DNA of 64,000 nt from Sphingorhabdus sp. EL138. Its GTDB lineage: Bacteria; Pseudomonadota; Alphaproteobacteria; Sphingomonadales; Sphingomonadaceae. The position numbers and the translations under genes are program-made. Under the pieces are notes generated by a model. It ran no database searches, was not told the DNA's origin, and saw nothing but the letters and a program-made list of their open reading frames with translations. The stretch lies in NCBI RefSeq assembly GCF_900258045.1, contig NZ_OGVD01000004.1:1488001-1552000 (forward strand). The letters are read 5' to 3'. Shown one piece after another: positions 16,175 through 24,974 of this stretch (its first letter is position 1; every line of letters starts with the position of its first letter).

Positions 16175-16483
16175 CTAATCAAACAAGTCTTCCAGGAAAG
16201 ACTTCCGGCGTTTCTTCTTATATTTGCGGTGGTCATAGCTGTCGCTGTAAATCGTGCGATCGGGCCGGTACGTCTGCTGATGTCGCGGTATTTCAGCAGG
16301 CCGTGACCTTTCGATAATCTTGTCGATTTCGCCGCGGTCGAGCCACACGCCGCGGCATTTAGGGCAAAAATCTATTTCCACCCCTTGCCTTTCACTGATC
16401 GTTAGACTGACATGACAAACCGGACAAGGCATGGTCGGCCCCGTTCGCCGGGCGGGTACCCCATCGGGAGAGTGAGAGTTCAT
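16175..16483 (-). CDS. Zinc-ribbon protein (TFIIB-type zinc finger family)
   Basis: 102 residues from the ATG at 16483, which has AGGAAA ahead. The zinc ribbon is clear: PCPVCHVSL (about residues 20-28) and DFCPKCRGVWLDRGEIDKII (about 38-57), the CxxC...CxxC pattern with the WLDRGEL-like signature of the zf-TFIIB family. The rest is short, basic and low in complexity, ending in KKKRRKSFLEDLFD. The role in bacteria is unknown. Longer starts back to a GTG at 16591 would read through a strong hairpin and are less likely. Confidence 0.75.
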   Translation of the reverse strand: MNSHSPDGVPARRTGPTMPCPVCHVSLTISERQGVEIDFCPKCRGVWLDRGEIDKIIERSRPAEIPRHQQTYRPDRTIYSDSYDHRKYKKKRRKSFLEDLFD

Positions 16484-16541
16484 AACATTTCCTGCATTGG
16501 GTTTGGGAGCGAGGGAAATCTGGGGGAAGTCGGGAAAGTTC

Positions 16542-16611
16542 ATGGTGGGCGGCATGTATGGGTTTCCGGTGGGGACCGGGGAGTGAAACACGGGACATGC
16601 CGCCCAACCAT
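16542..16611. promoter_or_regulatory. Long inverted repeat between the DUF465 and zinc-ribbon genes
   Basis: TGGGCGGCATGT (16546-16557) pairs with ACATGCCGCCCA (16595-16606), and ATGG/CCAT extend it after one bulged A, giving 16 pairs with a 37-base loop. It lies nine bases after the DUF465 stop and 60 bases before the zinc-ribbon start on the minus strand, so it could end one transcript or control the next. No T-run follows. Confidence 0.5.
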
Positions 16612-16619
16612 CTGGCCTG

Positions 16620-16793
16620 TTAGGTTGTAACAGGATCCAGTTCGCGCTTTGCAGCGGCGATCTTGTCCTTGATCTTCAGGCGAATGCGCTTCAGCTGCTG
16701 CATTTCCTGTTGCCGGCCAGCGGCGCGGCAATTGTCGATCAAACGGTTAAGCCGGCGGTGGCGTTTTACCAGTTCGTTAACATAGTTTTTCAT
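16620..16793 (-). CDS. YdcH-like DUF465 small protein
   Basis: 57 residues. The start at 16793 has AGGAGGT at ideal distance. The sequence KNYVNELVKRHRRLNRLIDN then a helix-turn-helix-like basic stretch (QQLKRIRLKIKDKIAA) has the two-helix coiled-coil pattern of the DUF465/YdcH family, seen in many Proteobacteria but without known function. It precedes the zinc-ribbon gene on the same strand. Confidence 0.75.
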   Translation of the reverse strand: MKNYVNELVKRHRRLNRLIDNCRAAGRQQEMQQLKRIRLKIKDKIAAAKRELDPVTT

Positions 16794-16950
16794 GGGCGAC
16801 CTCCTGGGGGTTAAACTGCTTGAACAATATGTGCCAAGGATAGGCCAATTGATCCAATCGAAACGATTGCGCACCATTCATAGTTTTTTACTATTGATGA
16901 TATTTGACGGAGATACGAACCGCCCATGCGAGCGGGCTCGGCCACCAGAT

Positions 16951-18339
16951 TTATGGCAACAACCCGATCCGCTTTCGCATCATCCAGCGGACAAGCATCA
17001 ACACCGCCACAATACCCAGACCACTGGCAAGCCCCGTCCAGACGCCAATGCCTTCCCAGCCCTGCCAAAACGCAAGACCGGCGCCGACGCCGATACCGAT
17101 GAACCAATAGCCCATCAGCGCAAAGACCATCGGCACCGTGGTGTCATGAAGGCCGCGCAGCATCCCTGCCCCGACCACCTGCGCGCCGTCAACAATCTGG
17201 AAGATCGCGGCAATCGCCAGAAAACTGACGGCCAGCGCTGCGACCTTTTCATTGCCAGGCGCATTGGCATCGATGAAAATTGAAATCAGGAAATTCGGCG
17301 CAAGCACAAAGACGAGCGCCATCGCTGCCATGAACGACGTCCCCAGCACAAAACTGACCCAACCTGCCCGCGTGATCCCGGCATGATCGCGGCGACCATA
17401 TTGGATACCCACGCGCACCGTGGCCGCCTGCCCGAGTCCCATTGGCACCATGAAGGTCAGCGACGCGAGTTGCAGCGCGATGGCGTGGGCCGCGACGGAC
17501 TCAGCATTAATCAATCCCATCAGCAATGCGGCCAGGCCAAATACCGACCCTTCCAGTCCCATGGTAACACCGATCGGCAAGCCTAACTTCCACAGCACGC
17601 GATAACGCTGCCAATCTGCGGCCCAGAACCGGCCGAATAGATGGTAGCGGCGAAAGCGTTTGTGGAGGATGACCACCAGCACCATGCCGCCGAACATCAA
17701 CAGGTTCGTCATCACACTGCCGATACCAGCACCGATCACACCAAAAGCGGGCAGACCGAATTTTCCGAAGATGAGGGCGTAATTGAAAAGAGCATTGGCG
17801 AGAACCGCGATCACGCTGATGATCAGTGCCCAAACCGGTTGCTCCAGTGCCGAAACGAAGTTCCGCAGGATGATGAAGCACAAAAACGGTAATATCGACC
17901 ACATATAGGCGGAAATATATAAACCGGCATTGTATGCCAGATCGGGTTGCTGACCGAAATATACCAATATGCTCTCGGTGTTCCACAGCAGCATCCAGAA
18001 AGGTATAATAACCGTGACAGCCGTCCAGATTGCCTGCCGGAATGTCCGGCGCACATCGCGCACACTGTGGCTCATGCGGCCAATTTCACTGGCCATCATC
18101 GGCGCAGACGCGGTCACCAGACCCATGCAGAAAATCGCGCAGCTCATTGCAAGATTAAAACCGAGCGTCGCCGCCGCCAGTTCACGCGCACCCAGCCAGC
18201 CGATCATCAAAACATCCGTCGCGCCAATCAATGCCATGGTCAGGTTTGACAGGATAAGCGGCCAGGCGAGTTTCAGCGTCGTGATCGTCTCATGACGCCA
18301 CGGGTTTACTGCTGGAAAAGATTGCGCTGCACTAACCAT
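16951..18339 (-). CDS. MATE family multidrug efflux transporter
   Basis: 462 residues with about 12 membrane helices. MATE features include LSNLTMALIGATDVLMIGWLG near residue 30, the GLVTASAPMMASEIGR turn near 78 and MVPMGLGQAATVRVGIQYGR near 285, where the second half repeats the first. NorM-type members export cationic drugs in exchange for Na+ or H+; the substrate here is unknown. The length is standard. It stands alone on the minus strand, between the DUF465 gene and the M28 peptidase. Confidence 0.92.
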   Translation of the reverse strand: MVSAAQSFPAVNPWRHETITTLKLAWPLILSNLTMALIGATDVLMIGWLGARELAAATLGFNLAMSCAIFCMGLVTASAPMMASEIGRMSHSVRDVRRTFRQAIWTAVTVIIPFWMLLWNTESILVYFGQQPDLAYNAGLYISAYMWSILPFLCFIILRNFVSALEQPVWALIISVIAVLANALFNYALIFGKFGLPAFGVIGAGIGSVMTNLLMFGGMVLVVILHKRFRRYHLFGRFWAADWQRYRVLWKLGLPIGVTMGLEGSVFGLAALLMGLINAESVAAHAIALQLASLTFMVPMGLGQAATVRVGIQYGRRDHAGITRAGWVSFVLGTSFMAAMALVFVLAPNFLISIFIDANAPGNEKVAALAVSFLAIAAIFQIVDGAQVVGAGMLRGLHDTTVPMVFALMGYWFIGIGVGAGLAFWQGWEGIGVWTGLASGLGIVAVLMLVRWMMRKRIGLLP

Positions 18340-18435
18340 AAAAGCCCGTTAGCCCAGCAAAGCGGGAGGCGCTAGCGAAACTCTCTCCTGTCAGTTTATA
18401 GCAAGGACATTTTCACACGAGCCGAGACTGAAAAC

Positions 18436-20124
18436 CTATCGCCGCCGCTCCGCCTTCGGCTCTTCTGGGGCATAGCGCTTTCCGAAAACACTATCCTCAT
18501 ACCATAGTGGCCGGGACGGCGCATTCGCGACCTCCAGTGTCAGCAATCGGAATACATTGGAAAATTTGGCGGACACCGCATAGTCAATCGGCAGGGACAG
18601 ATCATCTGAAGGCTCATGATAATGTTCGGCAAAGAGCCAGTCCCAGATAGCTTGCCCTTTGTTCTGTCCATTCATATCGGTAAAGCCGTTATAGAGAAAA
18701 AGAGCCGGTATGCCCCGTTTGACAAACGAATATTGATCAGATCGGGTAAAAATGCCTTGTGCGGGAAAGGGGTCGGGAGCGAGCGTTAAACCGATTTCAG
18801 AAATAGCTGATTGCAGTTGTTCGCCCATTTGAGATTGTTCGGCACCAAATGCGATAACATCGCTGAAGTCGAAAAATGGGGCCCCGCCGTCCAGATTGAT
18901 ATTGGCAATGATCTGATTGCGCGGAACGGTCGGGAATGCAGCGAAGTAATCGGAACCCAGCAGGCCTTTTTCTTCGGCACCAACGGCAAGAAACAGGATC
19001 GACCTTGCCGGCGGTTTCTCCTGCGCCGCCACTGCACGGGCAACGTTGAGCATAAGGGCCGTACCAAAAGCATTGTCGAGCGCACCATTGCAAATTTTAT
19101 CCTCTTCATCAGGAGCGCAAATACCGACATGGTCATAATGAGCGGTCAGCACGACGATTTCATCGGACAGGGCCGGATCTGACCCCGGCAACAAAGCCGC
19201 GACATTCCGGGACTGGCGTGTATCATCATGTCGGGTTTGCAGAGACAGTTTGACGCTGGCCTTTGATGGGAAGCCCTTAACCAAACCCGCTTCGCTTTTC
19301 GCGATTGCCTCTGCGGCTGTCATAGGCGCGCCTTTGAAGATCGCCTCTGTTGCTTCACCCCGGACAAAGGCGCGTAAAGCGATTTTCGGCGCTACGATAT
19401 TTGGAGCTCCTGCCGGATCAGTCCAGGTCATATTCCAGGATGCAAATCGCGTTTTCCAAAGATCAAAAGGATATCGTTTCTCGAGCGCCGGCGTCCAGAT
19501 AATGATGAGCCCGATAGCGCCCTGAGCTTCGGCCATAAGCCGCTTCTGATTGGAAGACCCAAAATGCGCTGCTTCTTCGGAAGGCAAGAAAGACGGCGGA
19601 CCACCAATGACGGCGACGACTTTGCCGCTGACGTCGAGGCCTCTGTAATCATCAATTCCCAATTCCGGTGCGATGATGCCGTGTCCAGCGAAGACAATGT
19701 CGCCGGCGGCGGAGAGGTCCGTGCTTGCAAAGCTGCTTGATACTGCAACGTCGCCGCCATTTTCAAATGACTGTGTCTGTCCATCTGTTTGAATGGAAAA
19801 TTCGAAATCGGGCAAATCCAACTGCGCCGATCGAAGGGGCACAGCTTGCATGTAACTGTCTTTTTCTCCAGCTGGCTCCAGGCCCAAGGATTCAAACTGA
19901 GTGGCAATGTACAGAGCGGACCGCGCCTCGCCGACTGTGCCTGCCTCGCGCCCTTCCATCAGATCATCAGCGAGAAAAGCCATATGTGCCTTGATTGCAC
20001 GAGAACTCACATCACGATCAGCCTCTGCTACCGGAGCTTTGTCACGAGACTGGGCCAGAGATGGCATAGTCCCAATGAGAAAAAGCGCGCATATCGCACT
20101 TACAATAAGGATACGGCCTACCAT
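18436..20124 (-). CDS. Secreted M28 family metallopeptidase with PA domain
   Basis: 562 residues with a signal peptide (ILIVSAICALFLIGTMPSLAQ). A protease-associated domain occupies about residues 120-280. The catalytic M28 domain has TAHYDHVG (about 325), NGALDNAFGTA (about 345), GAEEKGLLGSDYF (about 383) and NINLDGG (about 405); these supply the two-zinc ligands and catalytic glutamate, with a final HYHEPSDD histidine. Such enzymes are periplasmic or outer-membrane aminopeptidases, often cutting N-terminal residues from peptides. It is monocistronic as far as can be seen. Confidence 0.9.
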   Translation of the reverse strand: MVGRILIVSAICALFLIGTMPSLAQSRDKAPVAEADRDVSSRAIKAHMAFLADDLMEGREAGTVGEARSALYIATQFESLGLEPAGEKDSYMQAVPLRSAQLDLPDFEFSIQTDGQTQSFENGGDVAVSSSFASTDLSAAGDIVFAGHGIIAPELGIDDYRGLDVSGKVVAVIGGPPSFLPSEEAAHFGSSNQKRLMAEAQGAIGLIIIWTPALEKRYPFDLWKTRFASWNMTWTDPAGAPNIVAPKIALRAFVRGEATEAIFKGAPMTAAEAIAKSEAGLVKGFPSKASVKLSLQTRHDDTRQSRNVAALLPGSDPALSDEIVVLTAHYDHVGICAPDEEDKICNGALDNAFGTALMLNVARAVAAQEKPPARSILFLAVGAEEKGLLGSDYFAAFPTVPRNQIIANINLDGGAPFFDFSDVIAFGAEQSQMGEQLQSAISEIGLTLAPDPFPAQGIFTRSDQYSFVKRGIPALFLYNGFTDMNGQNKGQAIWDWLFAEHYHEPSDDLSLPIDYAVSAKFSNVFRLLTLEVANAPSRPLWYEDSVFGKRYAPEEPKAERRR

Positions 20125-20231
20125 AGATAAAAAATAGACGAGAACCGGGGTGCCATCAATGCTAGCGAGCCTAATGTATCTAAGGTCCTCGTTTACAACG
20201 TGTAAAATCCGATTTGTGAGCGCGCCCTGCT

Positions 20232-20255
20232 GTCCGCAACATCCCGAAAGCGGAC
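20232..20255. repeat. TGTCCGC-type intergenic palindrome, copy 1
   Basis: GTCCGC (20232-20237) and GCGGAC (20250-20255) with CCCGAAA in between. It resembles the better preserved copies at 21840-21866 and 24064-24092. Confidence 0.55.
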
Positions 20256-20272
20256 CCTAAACTTACAACTGG

Positions 20273-20665
20273 CTAAGCAGTAACTTTAGCGACCGGCGAT
20301 ATGTGCGTGATAAGACATTTCCAATCATCACCGGTTCGAGTGAACACATCCGTAACCCATTCATCCGCCTCGATGGGATTACCTTGATAAGCACCAGTAT
20401 TTTGCCCACGTCCTGTTACAACAGCAATATCGCCATATTGCCTTACCCGTGTAACCTGCTTCGTCATTGTTGAATGCGTGAGAACTCCTGCTTCAATTAT
20501 GCCGAGAATTGTTTCTCGATCAACCGGGCCGCTTTCTATCGTTACCAATGCCCAATCATCAGTGATGCACTCAGCAATTAGGTTGGCATCGTTCGAAATC
20601 ATGGCGGCATTGAACCGGTCTTCTACGGCCTGGAATTCATGGAGCAGCTCTGTATAGGATATCAT
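20273..20665 (-). CDS. NTF2-like (SnoaL/DUF4440) protein
   Basis: 130 residues with the cone-shaped NTF2-like pattern: ELLHEFQAVEDRFNAAMISN at the start, ITDDWALVTIESGPVDRETI and, toward the end, DEWVTDVFTRTGDDWKCLITHISPV. The family includes isomerases, hydrolases and binding proteins; no catalytic residues can be assigned. Its ATG overlaps the stop of the VOC gene (ATGA at 20662-20665), so the two are translated together and probably controlled by the divergent TetR regulator. Confidence 0.8.
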   Translation of the reverse strand: MISYTELLHEFQAVEDRFNAAMISNDANLIAECITDDWALVTIESGPVDRETILGIIEAGVLTHSTMTKQVTRVRQYGDIAVVTGRGQNTGAYQGNPIEADEWVTDVFTRTGDDWKCLITHISPVAKVTA

Positions 20666-21126
20666 GATTGACCTCCCGTCATATCATCCCACCGTTTCTG
20701 CATTTCTTCGGCATCAACCTCCTCGACCTTGCTGGCTACAAACCAACTATACCCATATGGGTCGGCCACCATCCCGGTTCGGTATCCGTGAAACTCCTGT
20801 TTCACACTTCTCAATTCTGTAGCCCCCTCTTCCACCGCTTTGGCGACGAACGCGTCGGCATCGGCAACTTCCAGATGTAATTTTACGGGTGACCCGCCGA
20901 TAGTTTCTGGGCTGGCTGCTCCAAAATCAGGATATTCATCTGAAATAAAAATACGAGACGACCCAAAACGAAGTTCAGCATGTCCTATGCGTTGGTCAGA
21001 TGGATCAACCAGTTTGAAATCTACGCTCGCACCGAAAGCGCGTGTGTAAAATTCTATCGCCTCGGCTGCCCCGGCGACGGTGATATAGGGGCAAAGGTCG
21101 GTAGGAGATGATTGAACAGCCTGCAT
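20662..21126 (-). CDS. VOC family protein (PhnB/glyoxalase type)
   Basis: 154 residues, the PhnB-like branch of the vicinal oxygen chelate fold: LCPYITVAGAAEAIEFYTRAFGA near the start, HAELRFGSSRIFISDE in the middle, and YGYSWFVASKVEEVDAEEMQ at the end. Members are often metal-dependent, but several have lost the ligands, so enzymatic activity is uncertain. It is the first gene of a two-gene unit with the NTF2-like protein, 66 bases from the divergent TetR gene with a clear palindrome between them. Confidence 0.85.
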   Translation of the reverse strand: MQAVQSSPTDLCPYITVAGAAEAIEFYTRAFGASVDFKLVDPSDQRIGHAELRFGSSRIFISDEYPDFGAASPETIGGSPVKLHLEVADADAFVAKAVEEGATELRSVKQEFHGYRTGMVADPYGYSWFVASKVEEVDAEEMQKRWDDMTGGQS

Positions 21127-21158
21127 GGTTATTATCCTTGAGTTTGATTCGTTTATAT

Positions 21159-21173
21159 GTTACGCAACGTAAC
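21159..21173. promoter_or_regulatory. Likely TetR operator (palindrome)
   Basis: GTTACGCAACGTAAC is a perfect 6-3-6 inverted repeat in the 66-base gap between the VOC gene and the divergent tetR-type gene. A half-site CGTAA is repeated right after it. Its place fits an operator controlling both directions. Confidence 0.6.
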
Positions 21174-21192
21174 GTAATTAATCAAGAGACCA

Positions 21193-21795
21193 ATGGTAGA
21201 TAACGAAAACAGAAGAAAAGCGGGCCGCCCACGTAGTACTAAAGCACGGGAAGAAGTGCTCAAATCCGCATATCGGATCGTTATGGACGAAGGCGTAGGG
21301 CGACTGACAATTGAACGGGTTTCCTCCGAGACTGGGGTAGGCAAGCCGACGATATACCGAAGCTGGGCCAATGCACACGAGCTTGCGATGGCTGCCTTTA
21401 TTGCGCATCCTGATGATGAAGTGCATATACCGAAAGGTACGATAAAGCGCCGGTTGCAAGCGCACTTAAACGGAGTTGTCCAAGCCTTTTCTACTCCTCG
21501 CGGCCGTCAAATTACCTTGACTATGGCATCTGCAGAGCAAGAAAGTGAACTGTCAAAGGCCTTTCGAAATCAGATCATCTTAAAGAGCCGGGAAATCGGC
21601 AGGAGCTTTCTCGAACAGGAAATCGCTTCTCATGGGGGGAAGTCAACAATCAATATCGAGACCGCCCTCGACATGTTGTACGGGCCGCTGTTTTTTCGGC
21701 TCCTCGCCGGGCACGAGCCATTGAATGATAAGCTTGCATCGCAATTGATAGAATTACTGTTCGATGGGATGTCAGCGCCTATGGCCGATATATAG
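21193..21795 (+). CDS. TetR/AcrR family transcriptional regulator
   Basis: 200 residues. The N-terminal DNA-binding domain is plain: STKAREEVLKSAYRIVMDEG, then RLTIERVSSETGVGKPTIYR (about residues 34-53) as the helix-turn-helix. The C-terminal ligand domain is TetR-like and variable. It is divergent from the VOC/NTF2-like pair, so repression of that pair and of itself through the palindrome at 21159-21173 is likely. The inducing ligand cannot be told. Confidence 0.9.
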   Translation: MVDNENRRKAGRPRSTKAREEVLKSAYRIVMDEGVGRLTIERVSSETGVGKPTIYRSWANAHELAMAAFIAHPDDEVHIPKGTIKRRLQAHLNGVVQAFSTPRGRQITLTMASAEQESELSKAFRNQIILKSREIGRSFLEQEIASHGGKSTINIETALDMLYGPLFFRLLAGHEPLNDKLASQLIELLFDGMSAPMADI

Positions 21796-21839
21796 CAGCA
21801 TCCGATCCTATTGAATCTCCAGCCGCAGAATAGACTAAC

Positions 21840-21866
21840 GTCCGCTTTTGCGCCCATAGCAGACAT
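21840..21866. repeat. TGTCCGC-type intergenic palindrome, copy 2 (degenerate)
   Basis: GTCCGCTTTTGCGCCCATAG then CAGACAT differs from the copy at 24064-24092 at two positions within the arms. A half-element CCCGAAAGTGGACA follows at about 21887-21900. Confidence 0.6.
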
Positions 21867-21953
21867 AGGCATTGTAACTGCTTTATCCCGAAAGTGGACA
21901 CTTGGGCATGAATTCACCCTATCCCGGCTTGCCTGATTTTCAACAAGGTACGT

Positions 21954-23933
21954 TTAGTCTGACAGCGCCGTTCCCGCAGATCCCTCATATTGAAGTGTCT
22001 TATCGACATTGCCGCGCGTATAGGCGTGATAGCTGCTACGCGTTTCGGCATAGATTCGCCGAGCGATCGGCTTGCCCCAATCCGTCTCGTTGAGTGCTGT
22101 GAACAAGGGGCTGACAAACTTATTGCGCCCCATTGTTGCCATAAAGCGTTCGGCTTGCGGAACGGCCGGACCGTATTCATTGCTTAGCGCTGCCTCCAGC
22201 CACAGAAACAACACTTCATTGTTGCCAGTTTGCGAAAGCCCCAAGGTCGTGTCTAGTGCTGCCAGTTGCTCGTCAGACAAATCCTGAGGGAGTTCCTCGA
22301 GGAAGCGTCGCTGCTCTGCCGCCGTCCAGTCACGCCAGGCATCGACATTGGGCAGCGTTCCCTCGTTCGCATAAGCTGCAGCCGCGCCGTCCACTTCAGC
22401 AAAGGCCTGCGGATCGGCTTTCCAAGCGTTTTCCGGAAGGCCGGTGCCATAGACCCATTTGTCCAACATCAATCGTTTTTCCAGTTCAGCATCGTCACCG
22501 ATCAGCTTCTTGCGCAGATCAGCCAGGAACATTTCGGATGTCACCGGCTCGAATGCGTGACTGTCAAACCACTGGGTCAGCCAGGCATCAAACTTTTCGC
22601 GGCCGATAATATTCTCCACCGTGCGCAGGAACACTGTCCCCTTGTCGTAAATCGCGAAGCCCTTTGTATCGAACGGGCTTATTGCATCGGGTGTACGCAT
22701 GGCTGTGCCTGGATTATCTGCGCCGACTTCATCGATGCCGCCGACCAAACCGGCATAGCTGAGAGCATATTCTTGCTCGGCGCGTTCTTTGCCATAGACT
22801 TCTTCGACGATACGGTTCTCGAAATAGGAGGTGACCCCCTCGTTCAACCATCCATCGCGCCAGCTCGAATAAGTGGTCAAATTTCCTGACCAGCTGTGTG
22901 CTAATTCATGTGCAACCAGCCCGTTGTTAGAGCGGTCACCCGCAATGAACGTCGGTGTGAGAAAGGTCATCACCGGGTTTTCCATACCGCCATAGGGGAA
23001 GGCTGGCGGCAGGATGATCATGTCATAGCGGCCCCAGCGATAGTCACCAAACAATGCAATCCCGGCGTCGATCATCTCTTCTGTATCGCCGACTTCTTGC
23101 GCGGCAGATTCGATGACTTCGGGTTCTGCCCATACACCTGAACGCGGGCCAAGCTCGCGAAATTCGATATTACCCGCTGCAATGGCGATCAAATAAGGAG
23201 GGACCGGGTTGTTCATCACAAAGCGAAAGTCGCGGCGGTTCCCGTCCTCTGGTTCGGGATCGCCCTGAATCACACCGCTCATGACGACATTCAGAGGTTC
23301 GGGCGCCGAGATGGTCGCTTGCCATGTTTGACGGATTCCGGGGCTGTCCTGAGTCGGAATCCAAGTACGGTTATTGATGGCCTGTCCTTGGCTGAAGATG
23401 AAGGGATGCTCCCCGCCAGCTGTCTGCTCCGGGCTTAACCACTGCAAGGCCTCGGCCCCAGGAGCAGACACATATTCGATCACGATCCGGTGTGTTGAGG
23501 CAAGTTCACCCTCGGCCAGTTCGGCGTCTCGTTCCAGTTTCTGAACCGGAAGCTGGATGGTCAAGGGTTCGCCCTTGCCTTCGACCGTCTCGCCAAGATC
23601 AAACGTCAGAGCATTGCCAGCCTCATCGGTGACCGCAGAAACGCGAAGGCCATTGGAATCGAGTATAATCTCGCTTGCCTCGTCCGCCGCCAGCACATCG
23701 AGAGTGGCCGTCCCTCCGATAGTCTTCGCATCGAAGTCCATTGCCATATCCAAGTCGATATGCGTCACACGCGCCTCTTGCGGCTTCGCAAAAGTCTGAT
23801 CATCAAACGCTTCTTCACTTGTCAATATTGGCGCGATTTCGCCCCGTTGATCCGTGTCCTGCGAGACTAGGCCACCGCAGCCGGCAAGGAGGAACAGAAA
23901 CGGTAATATAAGAAATGAGACGTGAATGCGCAT
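21954..23933 (-). CDS. M1 family zinc aminopeptidase, lipoprotein
   Basis: 659 residues from the ATG at 23933, where a lipoprotein signal begins (LPFLFLLAGC, Cys at about residue 19). The longer frame back to 24092 reads through a repeat and is rejected. GGMENPVMTF (about 314) is the exopeptidase substrate-binding motif and HELAHSW (about 340), with NEGVTSYFE 18 residues on, is the HExxH-E zinc site of M1 enzymes. The C-terminal helical domain resembles that of leukotriene A4 hydrolase. It likely trims peptides in the periplasm. Confidence 0.9.
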   Translation of the reverse strand: MRIHVSFLILPFLFLLAGCGGLVSQDTDQRGEIAPILTSEEAFDDQTFAKPQEARVTHIDLDMAMDFDAKTIGGTATLDVLAADEASEIILDSNGLRVSAVTDEAGNALTFDLGETVEGKGEPLTIQLPVQKLERDAELAEGELASTHRIVIEYVSAPGAEALQWLSPEQTAGGEHPFIFSQGQAINNRTWIPTQDSPGIRQTWQATISAPEPLNVVMSGVIQGDPEPEDGNRRDFRFVMNNPVPPYLIAIAAGNIEFRELGPRSGVWAEPEVIESAAQEVGDTEEMIDAGIALFGDYRWGRYDMIILPPAFPYGGMENPVMTFLTPTFIAGDRSNNGLVAHELAHSWSGNLTTYSSWRDGWLNEGVTSYFENRIVEEVYGKERAEQEYALSYAGLVGGIDEVGADNPGTAMRTPDAISPFDTKGFAIYDKGTVFLRTVENIIGREKFDAWLTQWFDSHAFEPVTSEMFLADLRKKLIGDDAELEKRLMLDKWVYGTGLPENAWKADPQAFAEVDGAAAAYANEGTLPNVDAWRDWTAAEQRRFLEELPQDLSDEQLAALDTTLGLSQTGNNEVLFLWLEAALSNEYGPAVPQAERFMATMGRNKFVSPLFTALNETDWGKPIARRIYAETRSSYHAYTRGNVDKTLQYEGSAGTALSD

Positions 23934-24063
23934 AGGGAAATCCTGATCAGAGAGAATTTTCGGGTGATTTACATCATACGCAGCTGCTTGCCAGCCCCTG
24001 ATACAATAAAATATCCCCGTCAGCATTCGATAGACGAACCGTTCCGGCTTTTCCAAATTTCTC

Positions 24064-24092
24064 ATGTCCGCTTTTGCGCCCAAAGCGGACAT
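24064..24092. repeat. TGTCCGC-type intergenic palindrome, copy 3
   Basis: ATGTCCGCTTT (24064-24074) and AAAGCGGACAT (24082-24092) form a perfect 11-pair stem around TGCGCCC. Read on the minus strand it encodes MSALGAKAD, a false N-terminus that misleads gene starts. Confidence 0.75.
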
Positions 24093-24126
24093 CAGATTGC
24101 CGTGTAACCTGCCCTCAGCTTATCCC

Positions 24127-24423
24127 TTAGTCCGGATAACCCGGCTCTCCGCGGCAATCGTCATCCAGTTCGCCATCGTCATTATAGCCATCACAGCGAT
24201 CATTCTTGTCGATGAAATAGCCAGCGGCGGCTCCGGCGGCGGCTCCAATGGCTGCGCCTTTCAGGGCATCATCGGTATCACCAGTTACCGCGCCTATAAT
24301 GGCACCGGTTGCGGCGCCCGCCGCGGCACCTTCACCGGCATAATTGCCGGCACAGGCCGACAGGGACAGGGCCGATACCGCTGTGACCGATAGGATTGAC
24401 AGTTTTCTTGCAAATAGTCGCAT
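24127..24423 (-). CDS. Glycine-zipper lipoprotein
   Basis: 98 residues from the ATG at 24423, with AGGAG eight bases ahead. The signal ends in LSAC at about residues 21-24. The mature protein starts with AGNYAGEGAAAGAATGAIIG and GAAIGAAAGAAAGYFID, two glycine-zipper helices of the outer-membrane type, then a short acidic, Cys-containing tail (DRCDGYNDDGELDDDC). Similar proteins are found in outer membranes and phage-like assemblies, function unclear. Confidence 0.75.
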   Translation of the reverse strand: MRLFARKLSILSVTAVSALSLSACAGNYAGEGAAAGAATGAIIGAVTGDTDDALKGAAIGAAAGAAAGYFIDKNDRCDGYNDDGELDDDCRGEPGYPD

Positions 24424-24974
24424 CACCAAAACTCCTGACATTATCTGCCCCCATATGGTCCGGTTAAACCTGCCAATGCTGATCTGGTTCCTGAACATTC
24501 CCAATTTTTCGGACGAGTGGAATTGATGGTGCGGTGACGAACACAAATGGAACCGACGGACCTGTCCGGCCTTTCCTACAAGAGCCTGGCTGTGATATTG
24601 ACGAGCAGCAGCACTCGATGACTTCTTCCAAGCTTTGAATATGCCCGGATCACCGGCGCCGATCTCTCAGTCTTGCTGTGTTCGTGAATATCCGAGCCTG
24701 TGAGACTTGTGTGAACTTTGACCTTCGGAACAACGCCAGAACTGTTGCGGCAAAGGCCCAAAAGGACCTTGTAAACTTTGTAATAAAATTACACGGCGCA
24801 AACACCCAAAAGGACTGTGTAAAGACTGTAAACTTCGCTGGAAGCCAGGTTCTCCTGAACCGATCCAGGCGATAATTCGGGAAGCCTATTAAAAGTGATC
24901 CTCATCCAAATTGATCCTTGCCGCCGCTTCCCTTCCTCTGCCAATAGGCGACGAGGATAAAGGGGATTGGCATA
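24424..24974. other. Gene-free region with a degenerate ~60-base tandem repeat
   Basis: No convincing gene is seen in these 551 bases. The right half holds three copies of a TGTAAACTTTG-like sequence ending at 24720, 24780 and 24837, the last two also sharing CCCAAAAGGAC. The spacing of 60 and 57 bases suggests a decayed tandem duplication or a row of binding sites before the permease gene. Confidence 0.5.

Noticed and set aside
23934-24092. 53-codon N-terminal extension of the M1 peptidase
   Set aside because: The extension begins inside a dispersed palindrome and would bury a good lipoprotein signal; AGGA precedes the inner ATG at 23933.
24840-24974. Replication origin iterons
   Set aside because: The TGTAAACTTTG-like blocks are only three, are degenerate, and there is no dnaA, repA or parAB gene in the window.
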